The translations under genes and the position numbers were made by a program. Positions 41,551-51,791 of a stretch of DNA of 64,000 bases are shown here, piece after piece. Within the stretch, counting starts at the first letter, position 1. The number at the start of each line of letters is the position of its first letter. The notes under the pieces were generated by a model, which searched no databases, was not told the DNA's origin, and worked only from the letters and a program-made list of their open reading frames with translations. Where the stretch lies: contig NZ_MVIJ01000002.1 of NCBI RefSeq assembly GCF_002086735.1, forward strand, positions 155,231 through 219,230. The letters are read 5' to 3'. Origin of the DNA: Mycobacterium scrofulaceum. GTDB lineage: Bacteria > Actinomycetota > Actinomycetes > Mycobacteriales > Mycobacteriaceae.

Positions 41551-42674
41551 TGAGGATCGGGATGGTCTGCCCGTACTCGTTCGACGTCCCGGGCGGGGTG
41601 CAGTCGCATGTCCTGCAGCTGGCCGAGGTGATGCGCCGGCGCGGGCAGGAGGTGAGCGTGCTGGCGCCCGCTTCGCCGCACGCGGTGTTGCCCGACTACG
41701 TCGTCTCCGCCGGCAAGGCGGTGCCGATTCCCTACAACGGCTCGGTGGCCCGGCTGCGGTTCGGCCCGGCGACCCACCGCAAGGTGAAAAAGTGGCTCGC
41801 CGAGGGGGAATTCGACGTCCTGCACCTGCACGAGCCCAACGCGCCGAGCCTGTCGATGCTGGCCCTGAACATCGCCGAGGGGCCGATCGTCGCGACGTTT
41901 CACACCTCGACCACCAAGTCGCTGACACTGACCGTGTTCCAGGGCATCCTGCGGCCGATGCACGAGAAGATCGTCGGCCGGATCGCGGTGTCCGATCTGG
42001 CCCGCCGCTGGCAGATGGAGGCGCTGGGCACCGACGCCGTCGAAATCCCCAACGGGGTCGACGTCGACTCGTTCGCCTCGGCGCCGCTCCTGGACGGCTA
42101 CCCCCGGCCGGGCAAGACCGTCCTGTTCCTGGGCCGCTACGACGAGCCCCGCAAGGGCATGTCGGTGCTGCTCGACGCGCTGCCCGGGGTGGTCCAGCGC
42201 TTCGGTGACGTGCAGCTGCTCATCGTCGGCCGTGGCGACGAGGCCCAATTACGCAGCCAGGCGGGCGAATTGGTGAAACACATCCGGTTCTTGGGGCAGG
42301 TCGACGACGCCGGGAAGGCCTCGGCGATGCGCAGCGCCGACGTGTACTGCGCTCCGCACCTCGGGGGTGAGAGCTTCGGCATCGTCCTGGTCGAGGCCAT
42401 GGCCGCCGGCACCGCGGTGGTGGCCAGCGACCTGGACGCCTTCCGGCGCGTGCTGCGCGACGGCGAGGTCGGCTGCCTGGTGCCGGTCGGCGACGGCGCT
42501 GCGCTCGCGGACGCCCTGGTTTCGGTGCTAGAAAACGATGTGCTGCGCGAACGGTATGTGACGGCCGGTACGGCGGCGGTCCAGCGCTACGACTGGTCGG
42601 TGGTGGCCAGCCAGATCATGCGGGTGTACGAGACGGTCGCCGCGTCCGGCGCCAAAGTCGAGGTGGCCGGTTGA
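41550..42674 (+). CDS. pimA: Phosphatidylinositol alpha-mannosyltransferase PimA
   Basis: The 374-residue GT4 enzyme has the GT-B fold. It starts MRIGMVCPYSFDVPGGVQSHV with the GGVQ acceptor loop, contains HLHEPNAPS, IAVSDLARRW, and the nucleotide-sugar site near 270-290 with ESFGIVLVEAMAAG. It transfers mannose from GDP-Man to phosphatidylinositol, the committed step of PIM synthesis. It overlaps the acyltransferase gene by one base and the Nudix gene by one base; gene length and order equal Rv2610c. Confidence 0.94.
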   Translation: MRIGMVCPYSFDVPGGVQSHVLQLAEVMRRRGQEVSVLAPASPHAVLPDYVVSAGKAVPIPYNGSVARLRFGPATHRKVKKWLAEGEFDVLHLHEPNAPSLSMLALNIAEGPIVATFHTSTTKSLTLTVFQGILRPMHEKIVGRIAVSDLARRWQMEALGTDAVEIPNGVDVDSFASAPLLDGYPRPGKTVLFLGRYDEPRKGMSVLLDALPGVVQRFGDVQLLIVGRGDEAQLRSQAGELVKHIRFLGQVDDAGKASAMRSADVYCAPHLGGESFGIVLVEAMAAGTAVVASDLDAFRRVLRDGEVGCLVPVGDGAALADALVSVLENDVLRERYVTAGTAAVQRYDWSVVASQIMRVYETVAASGAKVEVAG

Positions 42675-43699
42675 TGACCGGGCTGGTCGTTGTCATGGCG
42701 GTGCTCGTCGGGCTGCTGGCCATCCTGGGCGCCTGGGCCTACCGCACGGCCAACCGGCTCGACCGGCTGCACGTCCGCTACGACCTGTCCTGGCAGGCGC
42801 TCGACGGCGCGCTGGCGCGCCGCGCGGTGGTCGCCCGCGCGGTCGCCATCGACGCCTATGGCGGCGCCTCCGAGGGCAGGCGGCTGGCCGCGCTGGCCGA
42901 CGCCGCCGAGGCGGCGCCGCGGCCCGCGCGGGAATCCTGCGAGAACCAGCTCTCCGCCGCGCTGGCGATCGTCGATCCCGCCTCGCTGCCGGCCGGGCTG
43001 ATCGCCGAGCTGGCCGACGCCGAGGCCCGGGTGGTGCTGGCCCGCCGCTTCCACAACGACGCCGTCCGCGACACGCTGGCGCTGGCCGAGCGGCGCCTGG
43101 TGCGGCTGTTCCACCTCGCCGGCACCGCCGCGCGGCCCAGTTATTTCGAGATCGTCGAGCGGCCGCACGCGCTGGCCCACGGCGACCACGGGGTGCTCGA
43201 CCACCGGACGTCGGCGCGCGTCGTGCTGCTCGACGAAACCGGGGCGGTGCTGCTGCTGCGCGGTTCGGATCCGGCGATCCGCCGCGCGGACGCGCCGAAA
43301 TGGTGGATCACCGTCGGCGGCGAGGTGCGCAAGGGGGAGCGGTTGGCCGAGGCCGCCGCGCGGGAGCTGGGTGAGGAGACCGGCCTCCGGGTGCCGCCGG
43401 GCGAGATGGTCGGCCCGGTCTGGCGGCGCGACGAGGTGTTCGAGTTCAACGGCTCGCTGATCGACAGCGAGGAGTTCTATTTCGTCTATCGCACCCGCCG
43501 GTTCGAGCCGTCCGTCGCGGGCCGAACCGATCTGGAACGCAGCTACATCGACGGCCATCGCTGGTGCGATGCCGCCGACATCGCCCGGCTGGCGGCGGCC
43601 GGCGAGACGGTGTATCCGATGCAGCTGTCCGAGCTGCTTTCCGACGCGGCCGCCCTCGCCGGCGGCCGGGCCCCGGGCCCGCTGCAGTCCATCCGCTGA
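42674..43699 (+). CDS. Membrane-anchored Nudix hydrolase, Rv2609c counterpart
   Basis: The 341-residue protein has an N-terminal membrane helix (4-24) and a helical middle region up to 150. The C-terminal Nudix domain shows the full box GGEVRKGERLAEAAARELGEE followed by TGL, near 213-236. It hydrolyses a nucleoside diphosphate derivative, substrate unknown. Location at the end of the pimA operon suggests GDP-mannose or a lipid intermediate, which is inference. ATG 42674 overlaps the pimA TGA by one base. Confidence 0.86.
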   Translation: MTGLVVVMAVLVGLLAILGAWAYRTANRLDRLHVRYDLSWQALDGALARRAVVARAVAIDAYGGASEGRRLAALADAAEAAPRPARESCENQLSAALAIVDPASLPAGLIAELADAEARVVLARRFHNDAVRDTLALAERRLVRLFHLAGTAARPSYFEIVERPHALAHGDHGVLDHRTSARVVLLDETGAVLLLRGSDPAIRRADAPKWWITVGGEVRKGERLAEAAARELGEETGLRVPPGEMVGPVWRRDEVFEFNGSLIDSEEFYFVYRTRRFEPSVAGRTDLERSYIDGHRWCDAADIARLAAAGETVYPMQLSELLSDAAALAGGRAPGPLQSIR

Positions 43700-43708
43700 C
43701 CGCGCGGG

Positions 43709-44995
43709 CTACAGCCGGTCGACGGCGACGGGGAAGTCGGGCGGCGGGCCCAGCAGCGCCCCGAGTGATTCGGGAATGGCTTGCGCCGCAACCGGAGTCA
43801 GGCCACCGGCGGCGGTCACCGAGATGGATTGGAACGGTCCGGGCAGCCCGGTGGCATAGCCGAAGTCGATGAACGGCCGAAGGAACGGCTGGAGCAGGTC
43901 GGCCAGCGGGTTGCCCAGGACGGGGATCATGCGCAGCGGGTCCAGCAGCGGCAGGTTCGCGGTGGGGATCAGATAGTAGGTGGTCACGCCGATGTGCGTC
44001 TGGATAGCGGTGGCCAGTTGCGCGGCGGTGAGGGTCGGATAGGTGGAGTGCAGGTAGGGGAAGCCCAGCAGGGCGTTGAGGTCCGCCGCGATGTTGAAGA
44101 TGCTGTGCGGGAAGTACGCGATGGGGTCGTATTGGACCGTGTAGATGGCGGTCTGGTAGAGGGTGTCCACCGGGGTCAGAACGTGGAACGCGCCGAAGCC
44201 GGGAATGACGTGTGTGAGGATGCCGGTGCCCGGCACGTTCGGGTCGGACAGCAACACGAACGACAGCAGGTCTGAACTCGGCCGGATGGCCGCGGGCAAA
44301 GCGTCGAGGTAGCGCATTTCCAGGGTCGCGATCGTCGCGCTCTGCGAATACCCCAGCACCACAACATGATTGCCCGCGCCGGTTTGGGTCAGGATGGCGT
44401 TGTTGAGTATCGCCACGCCCTGCCGGACCGACTGCCCGAAGGTTTCGCTGGTGAGGCCGGTGACGGGCCAGAAGTCCTCGGGCGTGGTCAGCCCCACCGG
44501 GCTGTAGCCGGGGTAGTGCGGGGCGATGTAGGTGTTGTAGACCGACGTCACGTAGCCGGGCGTGGGTTGTGGGTTTCCGGTCCCGCCCATGATCAGCGCC
44601 ACGTTGGTCGACGACGTCGTCGTCGGAGTGCTCTGCAGTGGGCTTGCCAGGCTCGCGCTTCCGGTCACCGTCTGCTGCGCGGGCAGCGCCGGCGCCAGTT
44701 GCGTGGCGGCCGCGTTGGAGGCTTCGGCCTGGGCGTAGGAATCGCTGCTGCCGACCAACGTCTGCACCAGCTGCGCGTGGAAAGCCTCCGCGCGCGCGGC
44801 GATCTGCTGGTATTGCTGGCCGTACGCGGCGAATAGCGCCGCGGTGCGCACGGACACCGCGTCCGCGGCCGGCGGGAACACCGCGGTCGTCGGGGTGGCC
44901 GCCGCCCCGTCGGCGGCGGCGATCGCCGAACCGATTCCCTGCAGGTCACCGGCGGCCGCTGCCAGCGTGTCCGGGGCCGTGATCACGAACGACAT
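43709..44995 (-). CDS. PE protein with PE-PPE (alpha/beta hydrolase) domain
   Basis: This 428-residue protein has a PE domain at residues 1-95 (MSFVITAPDTL start, export-type YAQAE at 87-91) and a Pro/Thr/Ser linker. The PE-PPE hydrolase domain at about 130-390 carries the nucleophile motif GYSQSA with Ser218. PE-PPE domain proteins of mycobacteria have esterase or acyltransferase activity, and the PE part directs type VII (ESX-5-like) secretion. It follows a PPE gene 15 bp upstream, so the two probably form a secreted pair. It replaces the PPE42 (Rv2608) locus of M. tuberculosis. Confidence 0.87.
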   Translation of the reverse strand: MSFVITAPDTLAAAAGDLQGIGSAIAAADGAAATPTTAVFPPAADAVSVRTAALFAAYGQQYQQIAARAEAFHAQLVQTLVGSSDSYAQAEASNAAATQLAPALPAQQTVTGSASLASPLQSTPTTTSSTNVALIMGGTGNPQPTPGYVTSVYNTYIAPHYPGYSPVGLTTPEDFWPVTGLTSETFGQSVRQGVAILNNAILTQTGAGNHVVVLGYSQSATIATLEMRYLDALPAAIRPSSDLLSFVLLSDPNVPGTGILTHVIPGFGAFHVLTPVDTLYQTAIYTVQYDPIAYFPHSIFNIAADLNALLGFPYLHSTYPTLTAAQLATAIQTHIGVTTYYLIPTANLPLLDPLRMIPVLGNPLADLLQPFLRPFIDFGYATGLPGPFQSISVTAAGGLTPVAAQAIPESLGALLGPPPDFPVAVDRL

Positions 44996-45010
44996 CGCGC
45001 GGCCGCCTGA

Positions 45011-46150
45011 CTAGCCGACCACCGGTCGCGCCACCGCGGCGGAGCGCTGCGCCTCGGCAGCCGGGGTGAGGCCGGCCACCGCGCGCCCGCCCGCGCTGAC
45101 CGGGGGCTTGAACGGCACCCTCGGCACACCGGATGCCACCTGGCTCACCCCGGGGGTCGGCAACTCGGCGACCGGAGCGGCCGGCGCGGACGCCTGCGCC
45201 TCGGTGGCCCAGCTCGGCGGAACCGACAGCGGCCCAACCGATCCCGCCCTGCCCGCATCCGCCAGCACCGCGGGAGCGCCCAGCTGCGCGGACGGCGGCG
45301 CCCCCATCGCCGAGCTTGCGGACGCCAGGGCCGAACCCATCGACGGCATGCCGCCGACGGCACCGCTCATCAGCGGGTTGGCGCCGCCCATGAACTGGCC
45401 CAGGACCTGGCTCATGAGCATGCTCATGGGTTGCAGGGCGAACTCGCCGGACACCGACAGCATCTCCAGCGGCGAGAGCCCGGAGGCCGACGACGGGGAC
45501 AGCCCGAACGACTGGAACAGCGACGACATCAGCTGCGCGTCGGAGATGGCCGATTGCGCCTGGGTCGCCACCGACGCCGCCGCGGTAGGGACGCCGTCGA
45601 CGGCCTGCGGTACCCCGCCGAGGCCGTCCGGCGGTTCGGCGAAGGACGACAACTGCGCGGCCGCCGCCAGCGTGCCGGCATCGTAGGTGGCCATCGCGGT
45701 GGCGTCCTGGGCCCACATCTGGGCGTAGTGCGCCTCGGTGGCCATGATCGCCGGGGTGTTCTGACCGAAGAAGTTCGTCGAGATCAACGCCATCAACTGA
45801 GCGCGGTTGGCCGCGATCACGGGCGGCGGCACCGTCATCGCGAACGCCGCCTCGTAGGCGGCGGCCGCGGCCGCCGCCTGGGTCGACACTTGCCCGGCCT
45901 GCACCGCGGTGGCCGCCAGCCAGGTGACGAACGGGCTGGCCGCGGCCGCCATCGCGACGGCCGACGGACCCAGCCACGGCCCGCTCGTGAGCGCCGAGAC
46001 GACCGCACCATACGACGAGGCCGCCCAGCCCAGCTCGGCGGCCAGCCCGGCCCAGGCGGCCGCGGCGGCCAGCATCGACCCCGAACCCGGACCGGCATAC
46101 ATCAGCCCGGAATTGATCTCGGGCGGCAACAGCCCAAAATCCGGCACCAT
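45011..46150 (-). CDS. PPE family protein, SVP subgroup
   Basis: In this 379-residue protein, residues 1-175 form the PPE domain ([20 protein letters not shown] at the start, [14 protein letters not shown] near 125-140). The C-terminal region contains a GPLSVPPSW segment near 305-313, diagnostic for the PPE-SVP group. PPE proteins pair with PE proteins through a four-helix bundle and are exported by ESX systems. Start ATG 46150 has AGGAGGG nine bases upstream. Order is PPE then PE, the reverse of the usual PE-PPE operon. Confidence 0.9.
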   Translation of the reverse strand: MVPDFGLLPPEINSGLMYAGPGSGSMLAAAAAWAGLAAELGWAASSYGAVVSALTSGPWLGPSAVAMAAAASPFVTWLAATAVQAGQVSTQAAAAAAAYEAAFAMTVPPPVIAANRAQLMALISTNFFGQNTPAIMATEAHYAQMWAQDATAMATYDAGTLAAAAQLSSFAEPPDGLGGVPQAVDGVPTAAASVATQAQSAISDAQLMSSLFQSFGLSPSSASGLSPLEMLSVSGEFALQPMSMLMSQVLGQFMGGANPLMSGAVGGMPSMGSALASASSAMGAPPSAQLGAPAVLADAGRAGSVGPLSVPPSWATEAQASAPAAPVAELPTPGVSQVASGVPRVPFKPPVSAGGRAVAGLTPAAEAQRSAAVARPVVG

Positions 46151-46372
46151 CCCGACCCTCCTCAGCCAGGGCGGCGGCCGCCGTTACCGCAACTGGGTGG
46201 CCACGCTGTCCGTCCATCCGATCGACGGTTGTGAGCAAAGTAACGATCAAGTGTGTAGCAAGCGGTCGATTTACGGGCCTAGGGCCGATCGGCCCTTTGT
46301 GCGTCCCGCGGTGGGGAAACTCGCCTGCCGCCCCCACTAGACTGGATCGACAACGGTTGAAGGAGATCAGCA

Positions 46373-47284
46373 GTGGATACCGCCGCTTCACCCAACGGCA
46401 GCGGGCGAACCGGAACGGCGCGCGTCAAGCGCGGCATGGCCGAGATGCTCAAGGGCGGCGTCATCATGGACGTCGTCACCCCGGAGCAGGCCCGCATCGC
46501 GGAGGCCGCCGGCGCCGTCGCCGTGATGGCGCTGGAAAGGGTGCCCGCCGACATCCGCGCCCAGGGCGGCGTGTCCAGGATGAGCGACCCCGACATGATC
46601 GAGGGCATCATCGCCGCGGTCACCATCCCGGTGATGGCCAAGGCCCGCATCGGGCACTTCGTCGAGGCGCAGATCCTGCAGAGCCTCGGCGTGGACTACG
46701 TCGACGAATCCGAGGTGCTGACCCCGGCCGACTACACCCACCACATCGACAAGTGGAAGTTCACCGTGCCGTTCGTGTGCGGGGCGACCAACCTGGGTGA
46801 GGCCCTGCGGCGCATCAGCGAGGGCGCGGCCATGATCCGGTCCAAGGGCGAGGCCGGCACGGGAGACGTCTCCAACGCGACCACGCACATGCGGGCCATC
46901 GGCGGCGAGATCCGCCGGCTGACCTCGTTATCGGAAGACGAATTGTACGTTGCGGCAAAGGAATTGCGAGCGCCCTACGATCTTGTCGTCGAGGTGGCCC
47001 GGGCCGGCAAGCTGCCCGTCACCCTGTTCACCGCGGGCGGCATCGCGACCCCCGCCGACGCGGCGATGATGATGCAGCTCGGGGCCGAGGGCGTCTTCGT
47101 CGGCTCCGGCATCTTCAAGTCGGGGGACCCGGCGCAGCGCGCCGCCGCCATCGTCAAGGCCACCACGTTCTTCGACGACCCCGACGTGCTGGCCAAGGTG
47201 TCGCGCGGCCTGGGCGAGCCCATGGTGGGCATCAACGTGGAGCAGATCGCGCAGCCCCACCGGCTGGCCGAGCGCGGCTGGTAA
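46373..47284 (+). CDS. pdxS: Pyridoxal 5'-phosphate synthase, PdxS subunit
   Basis: The 303-residue TIM barrel has the N-terminal [17 protein letters not shown] with the first catalytic Lys, and VMAKARIGH with another. The phosphate site is [27 protein letters not shown] near 220-246. With ammonia from PdxT it makes PLP from ribose 5-phosphate and glyceraldehyde 3-phosphate. GTG 46373 follows AAGGAG; TAGACT at 46338-46343 is a probable -10. It forms an operon with tesB and pdxT as in M. tuberculosis (Rv2606c-Rv2604c). Confidence 0.95.
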   Translation: MDTAASPNGSGRTGTARVKRGMAEMLKGGVIMDVVTPEQARIAEAAGAVAVMALERVPADIRAQGGVSRMSDPDMIEGIIAAVTIPVMAKARIGHFVEAQILQSLGVDYVDESEVLTPADYTHHIDKWKFTVPFVCGATNLGEALRRISEGAAMIRSKGEAGTGDVSNATTHMRAIGGEIRRLTSLSEDELYVAAKELRAPYDLVVEVARAGKLPVTLFTAGGIATPADAAMMMQLGAEGVFVGSGIFKSGDPAQRAAAIVKATTFFDDPDVLAKVSRGLGEPMVGINVEQIAQPHRLAERGW

Positions 47285-47293
47285 GAACAGTCC

Positions 47294-48139
47294 GTGGCGA
47301 TCGAAGAGATCCTTGATCTCGAGCAACTCGAGGTCAACATCTACCGCGGGCGCGTGTTCAGCCCGGAGTCCGGATATTTCCAGCGCACGTTCGGCGGCCA
47401 CGTCGCAGGCCAATCGCTGGTGTCGGCGGTGCGGACCGTCGACCCGCGCTACCAGGTGCACTCGCTGCACGGGTACTTCCTGCGGCCCGGGGACGCCAAC
47501 CAGCCCACGGTGTTCATCGTCGAGCGCACCCGCGACGGCGGCTCGTTCGCCACCCGGCGGGTCAACGCGATCCAGCACGGGGAAATCATCTTCAGCATGG
47601 GGGCGTCCTTCCAGACCGACCAGGAGGGCATCCACCACCAGGACGCGATGCCCGCCGCGCCGCCCCCCGACGGGCTGCCCGGCCTGGACTCGATCAAGGT
47701 TTTCGACGACGCCGGGTTCAAGCAGTTCGAGGAGTGGGACGTCTGCATCGTGCCCCGCGACCAACTGCGGCTGTCGCCCGGCAAGGCCTCCCAGCAGCAG
47801 GTGTGGTTCCGCCACCGCGACCCACTCCCGGACGATCCGGTGCTGCACATCTGCGCGCTGGCCTACATGAGCGACCTGACCCTGCTGGGATCCGCGCAGG
47901 TCAACCACCTCGACGTGGGCGAGCATCTGCAGGTGGCGTCGCTGGACCACGCGATGTGGTTCATGCGGGCGTTCCGGGCCGACGAGTGGCTGCTGTACGA
48001 CCAGTCGTCGCCGTCGGCCAGCGGCGGCCGCTCCCTGTGCCAGGGCAAGATCTTCACCCAGTCCGGCGAGATGGTGGCGGCGGTCATGCAGGAGGGGCTG
48101 ACCCGCTTCCCGCGCGGATTCCAGCCCACCGGGCAGTGA
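47294..48139 (+). CDS. tesB2: Acyl-CoA thioesterase II, TesB2
   Basis: The 281-residue protein consists of two fused hotdog domains. Family hallmarks are the N-terminal [14 protein letters not shown], the [11 protein letters not shown] segment and the C-terminal [30 protein letters not shown] with the catalytic Asp in LDHAMW. It hydrolyses medium- to long-chain acyl-CoAs. It lies between pdxS and pdxT: 9 bp after pdxS, and its stop overlaps the pdxT start (GTGA). The insertion of a thioesterase in the PLP operon is conserved in mycobacteria, for reasons unknown. Confidence 0.92.
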   Translation: MAIEEILDLEQLEVNIYRGRVFSPESGYFQRTFGGHVAGQSLVSAVRTVDPRYQVHSLHGYFLRPGDANQPTVFIVERTRDGGSFATRRVNAIQHGEIIFSMGASFQTDQEGIHHQDAMPAAPPPDGLPGLDSIKVFDDAGFKQFEEWDVCIVPRDQLRLSPGKASQQQVWFRHRDPLPDDPVLHICALAYMSDLTLLGSAQVNHLDVGEHLQVASLDHAMWFMRAFRADEWLLYDQSSPSASGGRSLCQGKIFTQSGEMVAAVMQEGLTRFPRGFQPTGQ

Positions 48140-48732
48140 GCGCGCCGCGCATCGGCGTGCTGGCGCTCCAAGGTGACACCCGCGAGCACCTCGCCGCGCT
48201 GCGCGAGGCCGGGGCCGAGTCGATGCCGGTGCGGCGCCGCGGCGAGCTGGAGAAGGTGGACGGGCTGGTCATCCCCGGCGGGGAGTCCACCACGATGAGC
48301 CACCTGCTGTTCCACCTCGAGCTGCTCGAGCCGCTGCGCGGGCTGCTGGCCGACGGGCTGCCCGCCTATGGCGCCTGCGCCGGCATGATCATGCTGGCCA
48401 GCGAGATCCTGGACGCCGGCGCGGGCGGCCGGGAGGCGCTGCCGCTGCGCGCGATCGATATGACCGTGCGGCGCAACGCCTTTGGGCGACAGGTCGACTC
48501 CTTCGAGGGGGACATCGGGTTCGCCGGTCTGGACGGCCCGGTGCGCGCGGTGTTCATCCGGGCCCCCTGGGTCGAGCGGGCCGGCGCCGGCGTGCGGGTG
48601 CTGGCCGAGGCGTCGGGGCACCCGGTCGCGGTGCGGCAAGGCGCCAAGCTGGCAACGGCGTTTCACCCCGAGATGACCGGCGACCGTCGCGTCCACCAAC
48701 TGTTCGTGGACATCGTCAACGGCATCGCCTGA
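48136..48732 (+). CDS. pdxT: Pyridoxal 5'-phosphate synthase glutaminase, PdxT
   Basis: The 198-residue class I glutaminase has [12 protein letters not shown] near 46-57, nucleophile Cys in GACAGMIML near 78-86, and the His-x-Glu pair in AFHPEMTGD near 175-183. It feeds NH3 to PdxS. GTG 48136 overlaps the tesB2 stop. The open frame extends much further upstream but overlaps tesB2 and is a shadow there. Confidence 0.94.
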   Translation: MSAPRIGVLALQGDTREHLAALREAGAESMPVRRRGELEKVDGLVIPGGESTTMSHLLFHLELLEPLRGLLADGLPAYGACAGMIMLASEILDAGAGGREALPLRAIDMTVRRNAFGRQVDSFEGDIGFAGLDGPVRAVFIRAPWVERAGAGVRVLAEASGHPVAVRQGAKLATAFHPEMTGDRRVHQLFVDIVNGIA

Positions 48733-48866
48733 CCGCTGACGCCTGCTCCATCGAGTGTGGGGGCTATGGACGAATTCGAGGCCGATCACGTACTTAAGGC
48801 CCACGCTCGGCGTGCACGTAGACTCGTCTGGCGAACTTTCGAAGACAGAAGAGGTAGAAGACACCG

Positions 48867-49622
48867 ATGAGCGGCCATTCCAAGTGGGCCACCACCAAGC
48901 ACCAAAAGGCCGTCAAGGACGCGCGCCGGGGCAAGGAGTTCGCCCGGCTGATCAAGAACATCGAGGTCGCCGCGCGCACCGGCGGCGGGGACCCGGCGGG
49001 CAACCCGACGCTCTATGACGCCATCCAGAAGGCCAAGAAGACCTCGGTGCCCAACGACAACATCGAGCGCGCCCGCAAGCGGGGCGCCGGCGAGGAAGCC
49101 GGCGGCGCCGACTACCAGACGATCATGTACGAGGGCTACGGCCCCAACGGCGTGGCGGTGCTGATCGAATGCCTGACCGACAACCGCAATCGCGCGGCCG
49201 GCGAGGTCCGGGTGGCGGTGACCCGCAACGGCGGCACGATGGCCGACCCGGGCTCCGTGTCGTACCTGTTCACCCGCAAGGGCGTCGTCACGCTCGAGAA
49301 GAACGGCCTGACCGAAGACGACGTGTTGATGGCGGTGCTCGACGCGGGCGCCGAGGACGTCAACGACCTGGGCGAGAGCTTCGAGATCATCTCGGAGCCG
49401 ACCGATCTGGTCGCCGTGCGGACGGCCCTGCAGGACGCCGGCATCGACTACGAATCCGCCGAGGCCAGCTTCCAGCCCTCGGTCAGCGTGCCGGTGGACG
49501 TCGACGGCGCCCGGAAGGTGTTCAAGCTCGTCGACGCGCTGGAGGACAGCGACGACGTGCAGAACGTCTGGACCAACGTCGACCTGTCCGACGACGTTCT
49601 GGCCGCCCTCGACGAGGACTGA
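48867..49622 (+). CDS. YebC/PmpR-family protein
   Basis: The 251-residue protein has the N-terminal [25 protein letters not shown] of the family, then [19 protein letters not shown] and [13 protein letters not shown] near 50-78. The family has been described as transcription regulators and more recently as translation factors that relieve proline-rich stalling, so the precise role is open. It corresponds to Rv2603c. It lies 134 bp after pdxT with its own AAGAGGTAGAAG leader. Confidence 0.92.
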   Translation: MSGHSKWATTKHQKAVKDARRGKEFARLIKNIEVAARTGGGDPAGNPTLYDAIQKAKKTSVPNDNIERARKRGAGEEAGGADYQTIMYEGYGPNGVAVLIECLTDNRNRAAGEVRVAVTRNGGTMADPGSVSYLFTRKGVVTLEKNGLTEDDVLMAVLDAGAEDVNDLGESFEIISEPTDLVAVRTALQDAGIDYESAEASFQPSVSVPVDVDGARKVFKLVDALEDSDDVQNVWTNVDLSDDVLAALDED

Positions 49623-49666
49623 CGCAAGCCCGGTCGTCGATCGCAAGCGCGGCGTGCAGCGCCGGG

Positions 49667-49695
49667 CGCTGGGGGCACCTCCCGCTTGCGGGGGA
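49667..49695. repeat. G-rich hairpin repeat, copy 1
   Basis: A CTGGGGGCACCTCCCGCTTG-type sequence followed by CGGGGGA lies between convergent genes. A closely related sequence occurs at 54728-54764. The C4-5/G4-5 runs can form a hairpin (CCCGC-TT-GCGGG), so this may be a dispersed mycobacterial element or a terminator. Confidence 0.5.
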
Positions 49696-49715
49696 CGGGT
49701 CGGCGACCATCGGAG

Positions 49716-51314
49716 CTAGTCGTACCCGTGCCGCATGTCCTCGACGATGCGCGGATTGTCCAGCGTCGAGGGCTCCAGCGGGCGCGGCCGGGTGTCGTCG
49801 GGGAACACCGTGGCGGCGTCCAGGACGTGCTGGTTGAGGAAGCGCAACGGGGGCGCGTCGGGCGGCACGGTGGGGGTGGGCGCGCTACCCCCCCGGCGCG
49901 CCAGCGCGAAGCCCCAGTCGCCGAACGTCGGCACGTAGACGTGATACGGCGTGACCGCGTAGCCGGCGGCCCGGATCGACGAAGTGGTGCGCCAGAACGC
50001 GGTCTGCGTCGAGAACGGGCTGCCCGCCTGGACGACCATCAGCCCGCCGGGGGCGAGCGCGTGCCCGACGAGCGTGTAGAACTCGGTCGAGTAGAGCCGG
50101 CCCAGCACCGGGGTGTCGGGGTCGGGCAGGTCGACGATGACCGCGTCGAAGCCGGCGGCCGGGACGACGTCCGGGTGCGGTGAACGCAACCAGCGCATCG
50201 CGTCGTCGATCACCACCTCGACCCGCGGGCTGTCCAGCGAACCGGCATTGGCCCCGCGCATCGTGGTGCGCGCCAGGTGGATCACCGCGGGGTCGAGCTC
50301 CACCTGCACGATCCGCCCGATACCCGGCTGACGCAGCAGTTCGCGGGCCGCCAGCCCGTCGCCGCCCCCGAGGACCAGCACGGAGCGCGCGCCGGCCCCG
50401 AGCGCGGGGTAGACCAGGCTCTCGGTGTACCGGTATTCGTCCCGGGTGGAAAACTGCAGCCCGCCGTCGAGGTAGAGGCGCATGTCGTTGCCCCGCCGGG
50501 TGACCACGATCTCCTGGTAGGCCGAGTGCTGGTAGGCGATGATCGGGTCGGCGTAGAGCCGCTGCCGGCTCGTCGTCTCGATGTCGGCCGAACGGGCCAG
50601 CAGGGTGCCCAGCAGGGCGAGCGCGGCGGCGAGCCCGCACAACGCCGTCGCCAGCTGCCGGGTCGACACGACCCCGCGCAGCACGAACAGCGCCACCACG
50701 CCCGCGGCCAGCAGGTTGACGATGCCCGCGGCCGCCGCGCCGCGGATCATGCCCAGCTGGGGCAGCAGCACGAACGGCCACACCAGCCCGCCCAGCAGCG
50801 CGCCGAGGTAATCGGCCGCGTTGAGGTTGGCCAGCGTCCGGCCGGTGTCGGGGGCCCGGCCTTTCTCGGGGCGTATCCGCCCCTGTTGCAGCATCGTCAT
50901 CAGCAGCGGTACCTCGGCGCCGACCAGCCCGCCGATCAGGGCCGTGCCCAGCGCCAGCATCCACATCGACTCGTCGTCGACGAACGCGAACACCGTGTAC
51001 AGCGCCGCCGCGGACAACCCGCCGACGACGCTCAGCAGCACCTCCACCGCGACGAAGGCGATGGCCGCGTGCGCCAGGAACGGCTTGACCACCAGGGCGC
51101 CCAGCCCGAGCGCGGCGATGTACCCCGCGACGATCAGCGAGGTGGCGACGATGCCGCCGCCGTTGAGGCTCGCCGCCAGCGTCAGCAGCGCGAGTTCGTA
51201 GATGATGCCCGACGCGGCGCACGCCGCGACGGCCGCCAGCAGCACGGCCCGCCAGCGCACCGACGGTTCCGCGGGCCGGCTCACGTCCGACCCGGGCAGC
51301 CCCACCGAGGTCAT
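49716..51314 (-). CDS. speE: Membrane-bound spermidine synthase-like protein, SpeE/Rv2601
   Basis: In this 532-residue protein, residues 20-235 hold seven hydrophobic helices and residues about 260-490 a spermidine synthase domain with DEYRYTESL, the SAM-type loop VLVLGGGDGLAAREL and the acidic pair IVDLPDPDTP. It should transfer an aminopropyl group or act as a related methyltransferase-fold enzyme at the membrane; the polyamine substrate is unproven. ATG 51314 overlaps the DUF350 stop (ATGA). It is last gene of a leftward five-gene operon conserved as Rv2597-Rv2601. Confidence 0.87.
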   Translation of the reverse strand: MTSVGLPGSDVSRPAEPSVRWRAVLLAAVAACAASGIIYELALLTLAASLNGGGIVATSLIVAGYIAALGLGALVVKPFLAHAAIAFVAVEVLLSVVGGLSAAALYTVFAFVDDESMWMLALGTALIGGLVGAEVPLLMTMLQQGRIRPEKGRAPDTGRTLANLNAADYLGALLGGLVWPFVLLPQLGMIRGAAAAGIVNLLAAGVVALFVLRGVVSTRQLATALCGLAAALALLGTLLARSADIETTSRQRLYADPIIAYQHSAYQEIVVTRRGNDMRLYLDGGLQFSTRDEYRYTESLVYPALGAGARSVLVLGGGDGLAARELLRQPGIGRIVQVELDPAVIHLARTTMRGANAGSLDSPRVEVVIDDAMRWLRSPHPDVVPAAGFDAVIVDLPDPDTPVLGRLYSTEFYTLVGHALAPGGLMVVQAGSPFSTQTAFWRTTSSIRAAGYAVTPYHVYVPTFGDWGFALARRGGSAPTPTVPPDAPPLRFLNQHVLDAATVFPDDTRPRPLEPSTLDNPRIVEDMRHGYD

Positions 51315-51766
51315 GACACGGCGGCGGCCGTGACGCACCCCACCGCGAGCAGTATCAGCGCCACCGCGAACGATCCCGGATGCAGCTCGGGATCGCCGAT
51401 GTGTTCGTGGAAGCTGCCCGGTATCAGCAGGTGCATGGCCAGCATCGCTATCCCGAGCAGGATCACCCCCATCAGCCCGTACACCGCCACGCCGACCAGC
51501 CCCTGGCCCAGCTGGCTGTAGCTGTTGGCGATCGCGCTGACGATGACGACGGTCAGGGCGATGTACATCGCGCCCGCGACGATGACGGCGTTGGGGCGGC
51601 GGTCGATGAAGACCAGGCGGCGCAGATTGCCAGGGGTCAACACGTCGACCGCATAGAACCCGACGAGAAGTACGGCCATGCCGACGCAGAAGTACAGGAT
51701 CGTCGCGACGGCGCCTTTCAGGACGGGATTGAGGTCGACGGTGCCGATCTCGACGGCGAGGTACAT
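51311..51766 (-). CDS. DUF350 membrane protein, Rv2600 counterpart
   Basis: The 151-residue protein has four membrane helices (about 15-40, 60-82, 88-112, 125-148) arranged as two similar halves, as expected of DUF350. The protein family has no assigned activity but is repeatedly encoded beside membrane SpeE homologues. ATG 51766 follows AGAAGGAGAAAACC. The stop overlaps the speE start, indicating coupled translation. Confidence 0.85.
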   Translation of the reverse strand: MYLAVEIGTVDLNPVLKGAVATILYFCVGMAVLLVGFYAVDVLTPGNLRRLVFIDRRPNAVIVAGAMYIALTVVIVSAIANSYSQLGQGLVGVAVYGLMGVILLGIAMLAMHLLIPGSFHEHIGDPELHPGSFAVALILLAVGCVTAAAVS

Positions 51767-51791
51767 GGTTTTCTCCTTCTGTGGTGGGCCG

